In this document: piece after piece, positions 55,525 to 63,291 of the stretch
Layout: the number at the start of each line of letters is the position of its first letter
Position numbering within the stretch: the stretch's first letter is position 1
Origin: Pseudodesulfovibrio sp. JC047
GTDB lineage: Bacteria > Desulfobacterota > Desulfovibrionia > Desulfovibrionales > Desulfovibrionaceae
Direction: 5' to 3'
Length of the DNA stretch: 64,000 nucleotides
Assembly: GCF_010468615.1 (NCBI RefSeq)
Contig: NZ_WUEH01000019.1
Span: 1 to 64,000, forward strand
Program-made: the position numbers and the translations under genes
Notes under the pieces: generated by a model
Database searches by the model: none
Told to the model about the DNA's origin: nothing
What the model saw: the letters and a program-made list of their open reading frames with translations, nothing else

Positions 55525-55767
55525 TTGTGTGTTCCATCAATGGCGTTGCTGATTTTTTTTAAAACGGTATATATTGACAATAAATATAAGAATCTCATAT
55601 GGATGGGTACAGCTGCAGGACTCGTTGGGACAACCTTCTGGGAACTAGCTGCTCACGATATTCCTGTAGCAAACATACTTGTTCCATTTTCAGTCGCATT
55701 GGGCGGTTTGATATCCGATTTTCTTATTTGGCAGTTGCTTGTTGAAAAAGGTATTCAGGACACATGA
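55525..55767 (+). CDS. Small membrane protein, paralogue of the 56691 gene (start decayed)
   Basis: Up to 80 residues with two hydrophobic segments. IWMGTAAGLVGTTFWELAAHDIPVANILVP matches the paralogue at 56691-57149 almost residue for residue up to LLVEK, after which this copy ends at GIQDT. The paralogue's ATG is replaced by ATA here, so translation may start at ATG 55603 or not at all. The next gene starts in an ATGA overlap with its stop. Likely a truncated duplicate. Confidence 0.45.
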   Translation: MCVPSMALLIFFKTVYIDNKYKNLIWMGTAAGLVGTTFWELAAHDIPVANILVPFSVALGGLISDFLIWQLLVEKGIQDT

Positions 55768-56150
55768 TTCGTTTTAATAAACCCAGACTTCTCTTTGCCC
55801 TAGGTATTGGCTGCATAGCTCTTGGTTATTCGCTTTGGATATTCTTCAGCATACCCACGGCTGATAAGATTCCTTTCACACTGGTTCCAACCGTGGCCGC
55901 ACCGATAGGATCATTCACCGTTGCAGCGTTATGCTGGTTTTTTTTAATTGAAAAGATGCACTACTGCAATAACTTGACTCGAGTAATACTTGGATTAATA
56001 TTTGGATGGTCTGTTTTCCCATCTGGTCTTCTGGCTGCTTTTATTGCGGATACAATTATTGAAGGAGGCGGTTTACGGAAGGTCGAAGGACTCATCCTGC
56101 AAGCAAAGATTGCAGTTGGGCTTGGCCCATTGATTTTGATTATGGCGTGA
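55764..56150 (+). CDS. Small four-helix membrane protein, unrecognised
   Basis: A 128-residue protein with about four transmembrane segments: LLFALGIGCIALGYSLWIFF, then a GSFTVAALCWFFL segment, VILGLIFGWSVFPSGLLAAF and IAVGLGPLILIMA. The start ATG overlaps the previous stop by 4 bases. No family is recognised. It is part of the duplicated small-gene patch; a role as an inner-membrane immunity or toxin-type component is possible but not supported by any motif. Confidence 0.5.
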   Translation: MIRFNKPRLLFALGIGCIALGYSLWIFFSIPTADKIPFTLVPTVAAPIGSFTVAALCWFFLIEKMHYCNNLTRVILGLIFGWSVFPSGLLAAFIADTIIEGGGLRKVEGLILQAKIAVGLGPLILIMA

Positions 56151-56220
56151 GGGTGGATTCCGCTGTTGTTGTGTGTACTTTGGGGCTCAGTTTGGACTCC
56201 TTCCTACTGTTCACAAGATC

Positions 56221-56255
56221 AAAAAGAAAAGCCAGGGAGGTGACCTTCCCGGCTT
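56221..56255 (-). terminator. Terminator of the 56255-56629 gene
   Basis: On the minus strand AAGCCGGGAAGG-TCA-CCTCCCTGGCTT folds with one mismatch and one G-T pair, followed by TTCTTTTT. The stem begins at the stop codon. Confidence 0.8.
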
Positions 56256-56629
56256 TATGCCTTCCAACGAACTGGCGGTAGGACCGGTATTGATTCAAAC
56301 ACCGTCTTGGCTACTTCACCAACTTCTTCTATTGTCAAAGCTAAATACTTTGCACCGGTGACTCCGGTGTCCCAGCTCCTTCCGTGTTTCTCTTGTTTAA
56401 TCAATTCTCTTTCAACCTCAAGCGACTCCTTAAGGACTTTGAAGTCGATCATATCCATACGATCAACGACCTTGATTACCTTATCAATGTCTTCTTGAGG
56501 CAACTCCGCCAAGCCAGCCTCAAGATACGCCTCCGAATACGAATCATACGCTTTCGCTTTCAACTCTTCGGGCTTTGATTCATCCCATTCGCCTTTTTGC
56601 AGACCAGACTCCATCTTGAATTGAAGCAA
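56255..56629 (-). CDS. Acidic helical protein of unknown function, intact copy
   Basis: About 119-124 residues, strongly charged and helical: EELKAKAYDSYSEAYLEAG, LPQEDIDKVIKVVDRMDM, then LKESLEVERELIKQE. The start is TTG 56629 or ATG 56614. AAAGGA sits only 3 bases before TTG, so the ATG is also possible. It is divergent from the membrane protein gene at 56691 with about 60-75 bases between. A frameshifted copy lies at 55243-55515 and a shortened relative at 57155-57448. No family is recognised; it has its own terminator, which supports expression. Confidence 0.6.
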   Translation of the reverse strand: MLQFKMESGLQKGEWDESKPEELKAKAYDSYSEAYLEAGLAELPQEDIDKVIKVVDRMDMIDFKVLKESLEVERELIKQEKHGRSWDTGVTGAKYLALTIEEVGEVAKTVFESIPVLPPVRWKA

Positions 56630-56690
56630 GTCCTTTGTTTATTCCATCAATGGTGTTGCTGGGATTTTATCAAAATGGCATACATCGATA

Positions 56691-57149
56691 ATGAATACAA
56701 AAAATAAGAATTCCATATGGATGGGAACCGCTGCAGGACTCGTTGGGGCAACCTTCTGGGGGCTAGCTGCTCACGATGTGCCTATAGCAAACGTGCTTGT
56801 TCCACTTTCAGTAGCATTGGGCGGTTTGATATCCGGTCTTCTTTTTTGGCGGCTGCTTGTTGAAAAAGAAAAAAAGACAATATTTCGATGCGTACTGGCT
56901 GGAGGGCTTACAGGACTCTTGTTTTTGGTGCCCTCGGCAATAGTCCTCGCGCTATTGACCGTGGTGTTTCAAATAAACGTTCCGGTCAGCAAACGACTGT
57001 CTTTAGCAAGCGCATACCTGATTTTTGGTTTTCCTTTCCAATTCTATCTCGCGACTTATTTCGTACCAGCCTACGCCTGCATGGGAGGGGTTATCGGATT
57101 CTTGCAAAAGAGAAGAAAGGGTAAGCCTTCCTTCTCTTGCGATAACTGA
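56691..57149 (+). CDS. Small multi-pass membrane protein, unrecognised, intact copy
   Basis: A 152-residue protein with about four hydrophobic segments: GTAAGLVGATFWGLAAHD, VLVPLSVALGGLISGLLFW, CVLAGGLTGLLFLVPSAI and FQFYLATYFVPAYACMGG. The C-terminus is basic. The N-terminal half is duplicated at 55525. It is divergently paired with the acidic helical protein gene, and the pairing is repeated in the decayed copy upstream. This suggests the two genes form a functional module. No named family is recognised. Confidence 0.6.
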   Translation: MNTKNKNSIWMGTAAGLVGATFWGLAAHDVPIANVLVPLSVALGGLISGLLFWRLLVEKEKKTIFRCVLAGGLTGLLFLVPSAIVLALLTVVFQINVPVSKRLSLASAYLIFGFPFQFYLATYFVPAYACMGGVIGFLQKRRKGKPSFSCDN

Positions 57150-57154
57150 CGAAA

Positions 57155-57448
57155 TTACTCTACAAGCCAATCGATCTTTTTTCGCGCCTCATCGGAAAGT
57201 AAGTTCAATTTTTTCTTCAAAGCACGAGCTGTTTCATTGCCTCTTTTTTTGAGATCATTCACCCCAGCCTCAAATCCGTCTGGAGCGACTTCAATTGCTT
57301 CTTTTATCGCCTTCTTAGTCCAAAAGTCTTTTGCATCAACTTCAGAGGCAATTTTTATCAAGTCGGGTATCGTCACCTTGGAAAGGCCGCCTTCAGAATA
57401 GGCCTCGGAGTGCGAGTCAAAAGCCTTTTCTTCCAAAAGGGTACTCAA
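57155..57448 (-). CDS. Relative of the acidic helical protein, 5' end altered by a repeat
   Basis: About 97 residues: EEKAFDSHSEAYSEGGLSKV, then IPDLIKIASEVDAKDFW and AIKEAIEVAPDGFEAG. These align with KAKAYDSYSEAYLEAGL and DIDKVIKVVDRMD of the 56255-56629 protein. The N-terminal third seen in that protein (MESGLQKGEWDES) is missing because the 145-bp direct repeat begins within it at 57434. A TTG at 57448 is the only plausible start, so this may be a truncated gene. Confidence 0.45.
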   Translation of the reverse strand: MSTLLEEKAFDSHSEAYSEGGLSKVTIPDLIKIASEVDAKDFWTKKAIKEAIEVAPDGFEAGVNDLKKRGNETARALKKKLNLLSDEARKKIDWLVE

Positions 57449-57578
57449 AGGATAAAAATGCAGCTTGACATGGTCTTACAATATGACGCCTATACCGGAT
57501 ACCACCTCCGGGCTATTGGTATGGCAATGCGGGAAAATCTGTTGAATCAAAAAAACACCATGATCAACTTTTCAAAAA
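57434..57578 (+). repeat. 145-bp direct repeat, left copy
   Basis: About 93% identical to 59823-59967. It includes AAAGGAT and an ATG (57458) opening a frame MQLDMVLQYDAYTGY, so each copy could encode a short peptide of about 40 residues. Most differences between the copies would change the residue, which argues against a conserved protein. The repeats bracket the lysozyme-like/secreted-protein pair. Confidence 0.8.
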
Positions 57579-57636
57579 CGGTGAGCTGTCCTTAATGGGG
57601 TTGACACGATGAGGGCTTATTTATCGACGAAACACG

Positions 57637-57671
57637 GTAAAAAGAGAGCCGCTGGCAGATGTTGGCGGCTC
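57637..57671 (-). terminator. Terminator of the lysozyme-like/secreted-protein pair
   Basis: Minus-strand stem GAGCCGC/GCGGCTC with a 12-base loop, followed by TCTTTTTA. It lies 10 bases beyond the stop of the secreted protein. Confidence 0.85.
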
Positions 57672-57681
57672 AATTTTTATA

Positions 57682-58203
57682 TCATTGGCAAAGATTTTCA
57701 AGTTCCTCTGGATGCTCCTTGTAATAAGGTAAATCATTATGAAATATATCTTTGATTTCCGAGCAAGTATGTTTTTTGTACTTCCCGTAAAAGCGGACAT
57801 GAATTCCACATCCGGCAAAATGAGGAAGAGCGTTCAGGACTTCTAACTCATTGTCACCAAATTTGATATGAACATATACATCATCCACCCGATCCTCAAA
57901 GACATAAAAGGCTATCACGCTATCATCCTTGAGAGGCCCCCGAGCACGCAATTCACAGTCAGATGGGACTATCACGTCGTCGAGTTCGCCAGAATGGCCA
58001 CCTGACAACCGGATAGTCACCACCCCGTAGGCCTCGTCAATGTAAACAAGCGAGTGCGTTCCGCTTCTATGAACATTCAAATAAATTCCTGAAATGGATT
58101 CGGCAGCAGCTGGGCTTACAAGAAGGCAGTAGCAAAAAAAAACAACAACAACTCTGTATATTTTATTCTTGCTTGTTTCCTTCCAGCCTCTTCCGTACCG
58201 CAT
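57682..58203 (-). CDS. Secreted four-cysteine protein, candidate immunity protein
   Basis: About 173 residues from ATG 58203. A signal peptide (IYRVVVVFFCYCLLVSPAAA) is followed by a beta-rich domain (SGIYLNVHRSGTHSLVYIDE, VVTIRLSGGHSG). Four cysteines in the mature part (SDCEL, AGCGI, HTCSE, NLCQ) could form two disulfides. The gene overlaps the 3' end of the lysozyme-like gene, so the two are coupled, and a terminator follows. A periplasmic protein coupled to a peptidoglycan hydrolase gene fits an immunity or inhibitor role. The exact start is uncertain because upstream in-frame codons lie inside the neighbour. Confidence 0.6.
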   Translation of the reverse strand: MRYGRGWKETSKNKIYRVVVVFFCYCLLVSPAAAESISGIYLNVHRSGTHSLVYIDEAYGVVTIRLSGGHSGELDDVIVPSDCELRARGPLKDDSVIAFYVFEDRVDDVYVHIKFGDNELEVLNALPHFAGCGIHVRFYGKYKKHTCSEIKDIFHNDLPYYKEHPEELENLCQ

Positions 58204-59728
58204 CAAGGGCATCCTGTTTTTCACGGTCAAGTCTCTTTTGAACATTTTCTCGGACTTTTTTTGAAGAACCGCCAAAACGAGTTTTCCTTTCATCATAGAT
58301 CGCTTCTATAAGTTTAGCTTCAAACTCTTTATCGGAGGGATTGAATCGTTTTTCCGTCTTGAGCTTTTCAACTGCTTTTTTCACAACATTGGTGTTCGGG
58401 CCATGCTGAACTCCAGTCGACCAAAAAACCTGTTGCAATGTTTTTGACTGTTTGTCCGCATCTATACCATAAGCTTGGACACTTTTTGCGACAGGCGAAT
58501 AATGCATATCGTATATGAACTTGTCTTGAATTTTCCCGAATTCCTCAGGATTTTTATTTGCGATCTCGTGCCATTTTTCATCAAACCCGGCAGTCCCCGG
58601 AGTCAGTCCTTCAAAATCTTTTGCCCACGGGAATTCTTCCCATGTAACGAATGCTTGAACGCTACCCCCAACCTTGCCATTATGTCTACTCGTCATCTGA
58701 TACTTGCCATACGATTTACCCCCTAGATCTCCCTTGCCGGACGAAATGGCATGTGATCCATCTTTTCCGGATTCATATTTTTCAGACAATTTACCAAGCT
58801 CATCTTGGGATTCAAAGGAGGCCTTCTTGGGGAAATACTGATACGAGCTTGCAGGAATCTTAGCGGCACCTTCTTTGTCAAAATACTGCTCATACATTTC
58901 TTCGTTCTTTGACTTTTCATTTTCTTCGTTACCCGCCGCATCTTCGACAGGCTGCATCCCCTCTTCTTTGCTTCCAGCATCGCTGACGATATCATCATCT
59001 TTTGCTGCAAGCATGACGCCGTCTTCCATTTTGAAACCTGGCTTGAATCCCGGCACCTCTTCATTTTCAACAGCCTGCTTTTTCTCAAAATCAACACCCG
59101 CATACCCCAAATACTTGTCGTACATGGCGTCGGCATCCTTTTCGTCAAATTTGGCCTCGGACAACACGTACTTGTTGATAAGGTTGAAAGCCGCATCGTC
59201 ATGCGTCTGGATATCCTTTTCGTCTTTGGCTGTCAGAGCTCCTTGCGCGATACGCTGCAACCCCTTGTCGAGGACACTTATGGACCGTTCGTTAAGCGTG
59301 TCCACGGCGAACCGGTGGCCCTGTTTCAAAAAAACATCCTTGATCTTGGGTAACGAATCCGCCAAAGCGACATGGCGCTTGCCACCTTTGGGCACCGACG
59401 CAAGCACGGAGTGTTCATACTCATCGAACTGCTTTTTGAGATTGGTGGCATCCTTGGAGGGATTGTTGCCGGTCACCCCCTTTTGCCAGTCGGCCAGCCC
59501 CTTACCGAAAAAGTCGTTTGCCTCATTTTCTTTCTCCACGGTAAAATTGAGACGGTCCAGGTCGTGATAGGCATCGCGCTTTTTCTGTCGCGGTTGCTGC
59601 TGGTTCTGATTCTTGAAGCCAATATCCATTTCCAGCGTCGTCTTGCGCGGACGGAATGTTGCATTGTCGAGGATTTTTTTCTGCTCATCGTGATTCAAGT
59701 TGATAAGGGATTTTCCAAAGTCAAACAT
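58163..59728 (-). CDS. Lysozyme-like protein with long N-terminal region, candidate effector
   Basis: A 521-residue protein without a signal peptide. Residues 1-290 are charged, helical and low in hydrophobics. The C-terminal 200 residues look like a lysozyme-fold glycan hydrolase of the kind in phage tail and VgrG-associated proteins: SEKYESGKDGSHAIS has the likely catalytic Glu, then GGKSYGKYQMTSR, and QQVFWSTGVQHGPNT. The ATG at 59728 follows AGGAGGAAT. It is followed by an overlapping secreted protein gene. The lack of a Sec signal suggests delivery by a secretion apparatus or a phage-derived origin. No tail or secretion genes are in the window. Family assignment is by motif appearance. 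Confidence 0.6.
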   Translation of the reverse strand: MFDFGKSLINLNHDEQKKILDNATFRPRKTTLEMDIGFKNQNQQQPRQKKRDAYHDLDRLNFTVEKENEANDFFGKGLADWQKGVTGNNPSKDATNLKKQFDEYEHSVLASVPKGGKRHVALADSLPKIKDVFLKQGHRFAVDTLNERSISVLDKGLQRIAQGALTAKDEKDIQTHDDAAFNLINKYVLSEAKFDEKDADAMYDKYLGYAGVDFEKKQAVENEEVPGFKPGFKMEDGVMLAAKDDDIVSDAGSKEEGMQPVEDAAGNEENEKSKNEEMYEQYFDKEGAAKIPASSYQYFPKKASFESQDELGKLSEKYESGKDGSHAISSGKGDLGGKSYGKYQMTSRHNGKVGGSVQAFVTWEEFPWAKDFEGLTPGTAGFDEKWHEIANKNPEEFGKIQDKFIYDMHYSPVAKSVQAYGIDADKQSKTLQQVFWSTGVQHGPNTNVVKKAVEKLKTEKRFNPSDKEFEAKLIEAIYDERKTRFGGSSKKVRENVQKRLDREKQDALDAVRKRLEGNKQE

Positions 59729-59822
59729 TGTTGAATTCCTCCTGTCAGAATTTTAATTTTCAAAGATCAAACATCCTAACCCCGGTTTTCGGCCCAGAAG
59801 GAAAACGGGCGAAAATGGCTAT

Positions 59823-59967
59823 CAAAAGGGTACTCAAAGGATAAAAATGCAGCTTGACATGGTCGTACAATATGACGCCTATGCCGAATACCTCCTCCGG
59901 GCTATTGATATGGCAATGCGGGAAAATCAGTTGAATCCAAAAAACACCGTGATTAACTTTTCAAAAA
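59823..59967 (+). repeat. 145-bp direct repeat, right copy
   Basis: Right copy of the repeat at 57434-57578, adjoining the ech terminator. It opens a frame from ATG 59847 (MQLDMVVQYDAYAEY). After the repeat ends the frame runs through the terminator, so only about 40 codons could be meaningful. Sharp ends in both copies suggest a discrete element or a recombination product. Confidence 0.8.
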
Positions 59968-59975
59968 TTACACAC

Positions 59976-60007
59976 CAAAAAGCCCCGACTCTTGCGAGTC
60001 GGGGCTT
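59976..60007 (-). terminator. Terminator of the ech operon
   Basis: Perfect 12-bp stem (AAGCCCCGACTC and its complement) with a 4-base loop; on the minus strand it is followed by TTTTTGG. It lies 22 bases after the echF stop. Confidence 0.95.
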
Positions 60008-60029
60008 CGTTATTGGTCAACAAGGAGAA

Positions 60030-60506
60030 CTACTTCTTGGCAGTCTTCTTGCCTTCATTCTTTGGCTCGACCTTGGCAGCCGTTTCAGGCTTTGAGGACG
60101 GAGCTTCCTTGGCGGTCGCTTCCGCCTTGGGAGCGGCTTCCGTAACTGGAGCAGCCTTCTTCTTTTTGGGTCTGGGCGGTGTGCCATGCTCGATCCAGGT
60201 GACCTTTTCGGTCACAGGCTTGCGATGCACATCTTTCATGGTCAGGCATTTGGTCGGGCAGTTGTCCCGGCAATACCCGCAGGAAATACAGGCGTGCGGA
60301 TCGCACTGCCAAGTTCCTGCCTGCTTGTCCACGGTAATGCACTGACTGGGGCATTTGCGTGCACAGGTTCCGCAGAAGATGCACTTATCGATGTCGATGA
60401 CCAGTTCGCCACGGAAGTTGTGAAACGGCTCGCGCACCTCGAAAGGATATTTCCGAGTGGCAGGCTTTCTCAACAGATTCTTGACGACTGTGGATGTAAA
60501 CAGCAT
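60030..60506 (-). CDS. echF: Ech hydrogenase ferredoxin-like subunit EchF
   Basis: A 158-residue iron-sulfur subunit (NuoI-like). Two [4Fe-4S] motifs, CIFCGTCARKCP and CISCGYCRDNCP, pass electrons from ferredoxin towards the EchC cluster. The last 60 residues are an Ala/Lys/Pro/Glu-rich tail (APVTEAAPKAEATAKEAP) not needed for the fold and longer than in typical EchF. ATG 60506 follows TAGGAGA; a longer in-frame reading lies inside echE. It is the last gene of the operon. Confidence 0.93.
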   Translation of the reverse strand: MLFTSTVVKNLLRKPATRKYPFEVREPFHNFRGELVIDIDKCIFCGTCARKCPSQCITVDKQAGTWQCDPHACISCGYCRDNCPTKCLTMKDVHRKPVTEKVTWIEHGTPPRPKKKKAAPVTEAAPKAEATAKEAPSSKPETAAKVEPKNEGKKTAKK

Positions 60507-60517
60507 GTCAAATTCTC

Positions 60518-61597
60518 CTAGCGTTCGGTGCAACTGATGCACGGGTCGATGGACAAAACGATGACCGGCACGTCGGCCAGCTCGCACTCTGGCAACATGT
60601 GCAGCAGAGGCGGGATGTTGGCAAACGTGGGGGTCCGGATACGCAGGCGGTCCAAATGCTTGGTGCCGTTGCCCTTGATATAATAGACGCACTCACCACG
60701 CGGTTGTTCCACGCGCATGTAGACTTCGCCTTCCGGCGGATTGCCCTTGACCTTGGCGGCCAGCTCGCCTTCAGGCAATTTGCTGATGGCCTGACGAACC
60801 AGATCAATGGATTGCAGAACTTCACGGAAACGGACGGTGCACCGTGCCCAGCAGTCGCCGGAGGTCTCAACGACCGGTTCGAAGTCCAGCTCGGGATATG
60901 CACCATATCCGGTTTCACGCATGTCGGACGCCACACCGGAACCACGAAGGGTCGGACCGGCTGCACCGAGAATGTACGCGTCTTCCTTGGACATGTAGCC
61001 AATACCGACGGTCCGGGATTTCACCGTGTAGTCGTTCATCAGCGTATTCTGCATTTCTTTCAATTCTTTTTCCACGATGTCCAGCTCGCTGAGAATCCAA
61101 CGAATCTGTTCCATGGAAAGGTCAGTCCGCACGCCGCCGATGATATTGACAGAAACAATAACACGGCTGCCAGCGGTGGCCTCATTGATATCCATGATGC
61201 GTTCACGCACTTTCCAGAACTGCATGAACAATGCTTCGAAACCGAAGGCATCGGCAAACAGGCCCAACCACAACAAGTGGGAGTGCATTCTGTGCAGTTC
61301 GCTCCAGATGATGCGCAACATTTTTGCCCGATGTGGAACATCGATGTCCATCAGTTCTTCCACGCACTGCGAATAGCAGGTGCCGTGAATCATGGAGCAG
61401 ATGCCGCACACGCGTTCACACACGGTGATCATCTGGTGGAAGTCACGGATGTCGGCCAGCTTTTCCAGACCACGATGGACGTAGCCCAGAGCCGGAACGG
61501 CTTCCTTGACGATTTCGTCCTCAACCTTGAGCGTCAGGTGAATCGGCTCCGGGAGAACGGGATGCTGCGGGCCGAAGGGAATTACGGTAGTTGCCAT
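60518..61597 (-). CDS. echE: Ech hydrogenase catalytic subunit EchE
   Basis: A 359-residue [NiFe] large subunit (NuoD-like, group 4). The nickel ligands are complete: C64 and C67 in ERVCGIC, and C353 and C356 in the terminal DPCISCTER. The protein ends right at this motif, so no cleavable C-terminal extension is present, as in Ech-type enzymes. It reduces protons or oxidises hydrogen with ferredoxin, coupled to ion translocation. Confidence 0.95.
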   Translation of the reverse strand: MATTVIPFGPQHPVLPEPIHLTLKVEDEIVKEAVPALGYVHRGLEKLADIRDFHQMITVCERVCGICSMIHGTCYSQCVEELMDIDVPHRAKMLRIIWSELHRMHSHLLWLGLFADAFGFEALFMQFWKVRERIMDINEATAGSRVIVSVNIIGGVRTDLSMEQIRWILSELDIVEKELKEMQNTLMNDYTVKSRTVGIGYMSKEDAYILGAAGPTLRGSGVASDMRETGYGAYPELDFEPVVETSGDCWARCTVRFREVLQSIDLVRQAISKLPEGELAAKVKGNPPEGEVYMRVEQPRGECVYYIKGNGTKHLDRLRIRTPTFANIPPLLHMLPECELADVPVIVLSIDPCISCTER

Positions 61598-61606
61598 TAC
61601 AGCCCC

Positions 61607-61975
61607 CTATTTTTTCGGCTCAATCTTGACGTTGGACACCAGGGGAACCTGGGTGACCTCGGGATCAAGAAGGAGCGTACGGTTAAAGTCGAGAACCAAG
61701 CCGTCAAATTTGACGTCCCACTGGTCGCGGATTTCGTTTTCCACCAGCATTGCACCGAAGTACACGCCGGACACACTGGGAATAGGCTTGTCCATGTCAA
61801 CGGAGACTCGCAAGTGGGTATCCTCGTAATCCTTATCAAAATGATACAGGATACCAAGCTTGCCTTCGCCGTCCTGATATGTGGACAACGTGACAAACCG
61901 CTGTCCGTCATTCTTCATGTTCATGACCTCGCCGACAATGGTGTCGATGGTCACTTCTCGTATAGTACCTTTCAT
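61607..61975 (-). CDS. echD: Ech hydrogenase subunit EchD
   Basis: A 122-residue NuoC-like subunit: DGQRFVTLSTYQDGEGKLGILYHFDKD, then PIPSVSGVYFGAMLVENEIRDQW, the conserved contact with the large subunit. It is hydrophilic without metal sites. AGAGG precedes the ATG. Confidence 0.92.
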   Translation of the reverse strand: MKGTIREVTIDTIVGEVMNMKNDGQRFVTLSTYQDGEGKLGILYHFDKDYEDTHLRVSVDMDKPIPSVSGVYFGAMLVENEIRDQWDVKFDGLVLDFNRTLLLDPEVTQVPLVSNVKIEPKK

Positions 61976-61995
61976 ATCTTACCTCTGTGGACCGC

Positions 61996-62439
61996 CTAGC
62001 TGGCGTCTTCCACTTTTTGCGCAAACTTGGCCAGTCCAACAACCACACCGTCGATAATAGCTTCAGGCCGGGCCGGGCAGCCGGGGACATACACGTCCAC
62101 CGGAATCACCTTGTCCACACCGCCGATGACGTTGTAGGCCTCACGGAATACTCCACCACTGTTGCCACATGCGCCAATGGCGATGACGGCTTTCGGCTCG
62201 GGCATCTGATCGTACAGATTTCTGAGCACCTTCTTGTTGCGATGGTTGACAGTGCCAGTCACCAGCAGCACATCAGCGTGCTTGGGGTTACCGACGTTAA
62301 CAATGCCGAACCGTTCAATATCATACAACGGTGTCAGACAAGCCAGAACCTCGATATCGCAGCCATTACAACTCCCGCAGTCAAAATGAATGATCCACGG
62401 CGATTTGGCGCGAGATTTCTTGATAAATGATCCAAACAT
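61996..62439 (-). CDS. echC: Ech hydrogenase small subunit EchC
   Basis: A 147-residue NuoB-like subunit carrying the proximal [4Fe-4S] cluster: CGSCNGC near residues 21-27, GACGNSGG and PGCPARPE supply the cysteines. It links EchF to the [NiFe] site in EchE. There are 3 bases between the echB stop and its start. Confidence 0.95.
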   Translation of the reverse strand: MFGSFIKKSRAKSPWIIHFDCGSCNGCDIEVLACLTPLYDIERFGIVNVGNPKHADVLLVTGTVNHRNKKVLRNLYDQMPEPKAVIAIGACGNSGGVFREAYNVIGGVDKVIPVDVYVPGCPARPEAIIDGVVVGLAKFAQKVEDAS

Positions 62440-62442
62440 AAT

Positions 62443-63291
62443 TTACCTCGCGTACAGCCAGATGAGGTTGACGATGGACAGGCCCATGCCGAGCAGCCAG
62501 ACGCGTTTCAGCATCCAACGCCAGGTCATGCGAGCCATGGTGTTGTCCACCAGGATTTCAAGCAGGTAAGTGATAACCAGCAAGACAGCCATCCACAAAA
62601 CGTTAGTATGCCAGAAGATGGCACACAAGCCGAGAATCAGGACGGTCTCATACCAATGAGCTATTTCAATCAGGGCCAGATACGGGCCGGAGTACTCGGT
62701 GAGCACACCCTTGACCAGTTCCTGATGACCATGATGGGACGTGGAGAAATCAAACGGAGACTTTCTCAACTTGATGGTCAGGGCATAGCCCAAGGCCAGA
62801 TACAACAACGGCATCTTGGCAATCAATGGCATATCCTGAGACCAGACTGCTTCCAAAGAGAAGGAGTTGGTGACCATGTAAAACCCGACGAACACCAGAA
62901 TGAGAATCGGCTCATACGCGAGAATCTGAATCAATTCACGCTGTGCGCCAACCTGCGAATACGGAGACTTGGTAGCCATGGCACCCATGACCAAGAAGAC
63001 CGCACCGATTGCCTGGACAAAGAAGATGAGCAGCAAATCACTCTGAGCAAAGAACAAAGCCAGACAGACAGCAGCCGCGATCACATACACCCAGGCGCAC
63101 AAGATCTGCCACTGGTTGACCACCATTTTTTCTTTGCCAAACAATTTTGCGACGTCATAAAAGGCCTGCGTAATCGGCGGGCCTTGACGAGATTGGAACC
63201 ATGCCGTGACACGTCTGTCCAACCCCGCGATAAGACCACCCAGCAGCGGTCCTGCAATAAGTCCGATAAGAACAAGAATAAGCGTATCCAT
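62443..63291 (-). CDS. echB: Ech hydrogenase membrane subunit EchB
   Basis: A 282-residue NuoH-like membrane subunit with about eight helices. The cytoplasmic loop SRQGPPITQAFYDVAKLFGKE near residue 35 and KLRKSPFDFSTSHHGHQELV form the interface to the soluble arm. GDVxK-type acidic residues of the ion path are in the loops. It starts one base inside the echA stop (TAATG). Confidence 0.94.
   Translation of the reverse strand: MDTLILVLIGLIAGPLLGGLIAGLDRRVTAWFQSRQGPPITQAFYDVAKLFGKEKMVVNQWQILCAWVYVIAAAVCLALFFAQSDLLLIFFVQAIGAVFLVMGAMATKSPYSQVGAQRELIQILAYEPILILVFVGFYMVTNSFSLEAVWSQDMPLIAKMPLLYLALGYALTIKLRKSPFDFSTSHHGHQELVKGVLTEYSGPYLALIEIAHWYETVLILGLCAIFWHTNVLWMAVLLVITYLLEILVDNTMARMTWRWMLKRVWLLGMGLSIVNLIWLYAR

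Noticed and set aside
57458-57595. Conserved small protein encoded by the 145-bp repeat
   Set aside because: Differences between the two copies are mostly residue-changing and the frames diverge at the repeat end, so a conserved protein is not supported.
60507-60692. Upstream extension of echF
   Set aside because: It lies inside echE in another frame; ATG 60506 has a strong ribosome-binding site.
60599-61999. Plus-strand open frame of 466 codons
   Set aside because: Antisense to echE and echD, whose nickel and fold motifs are unambiguous.
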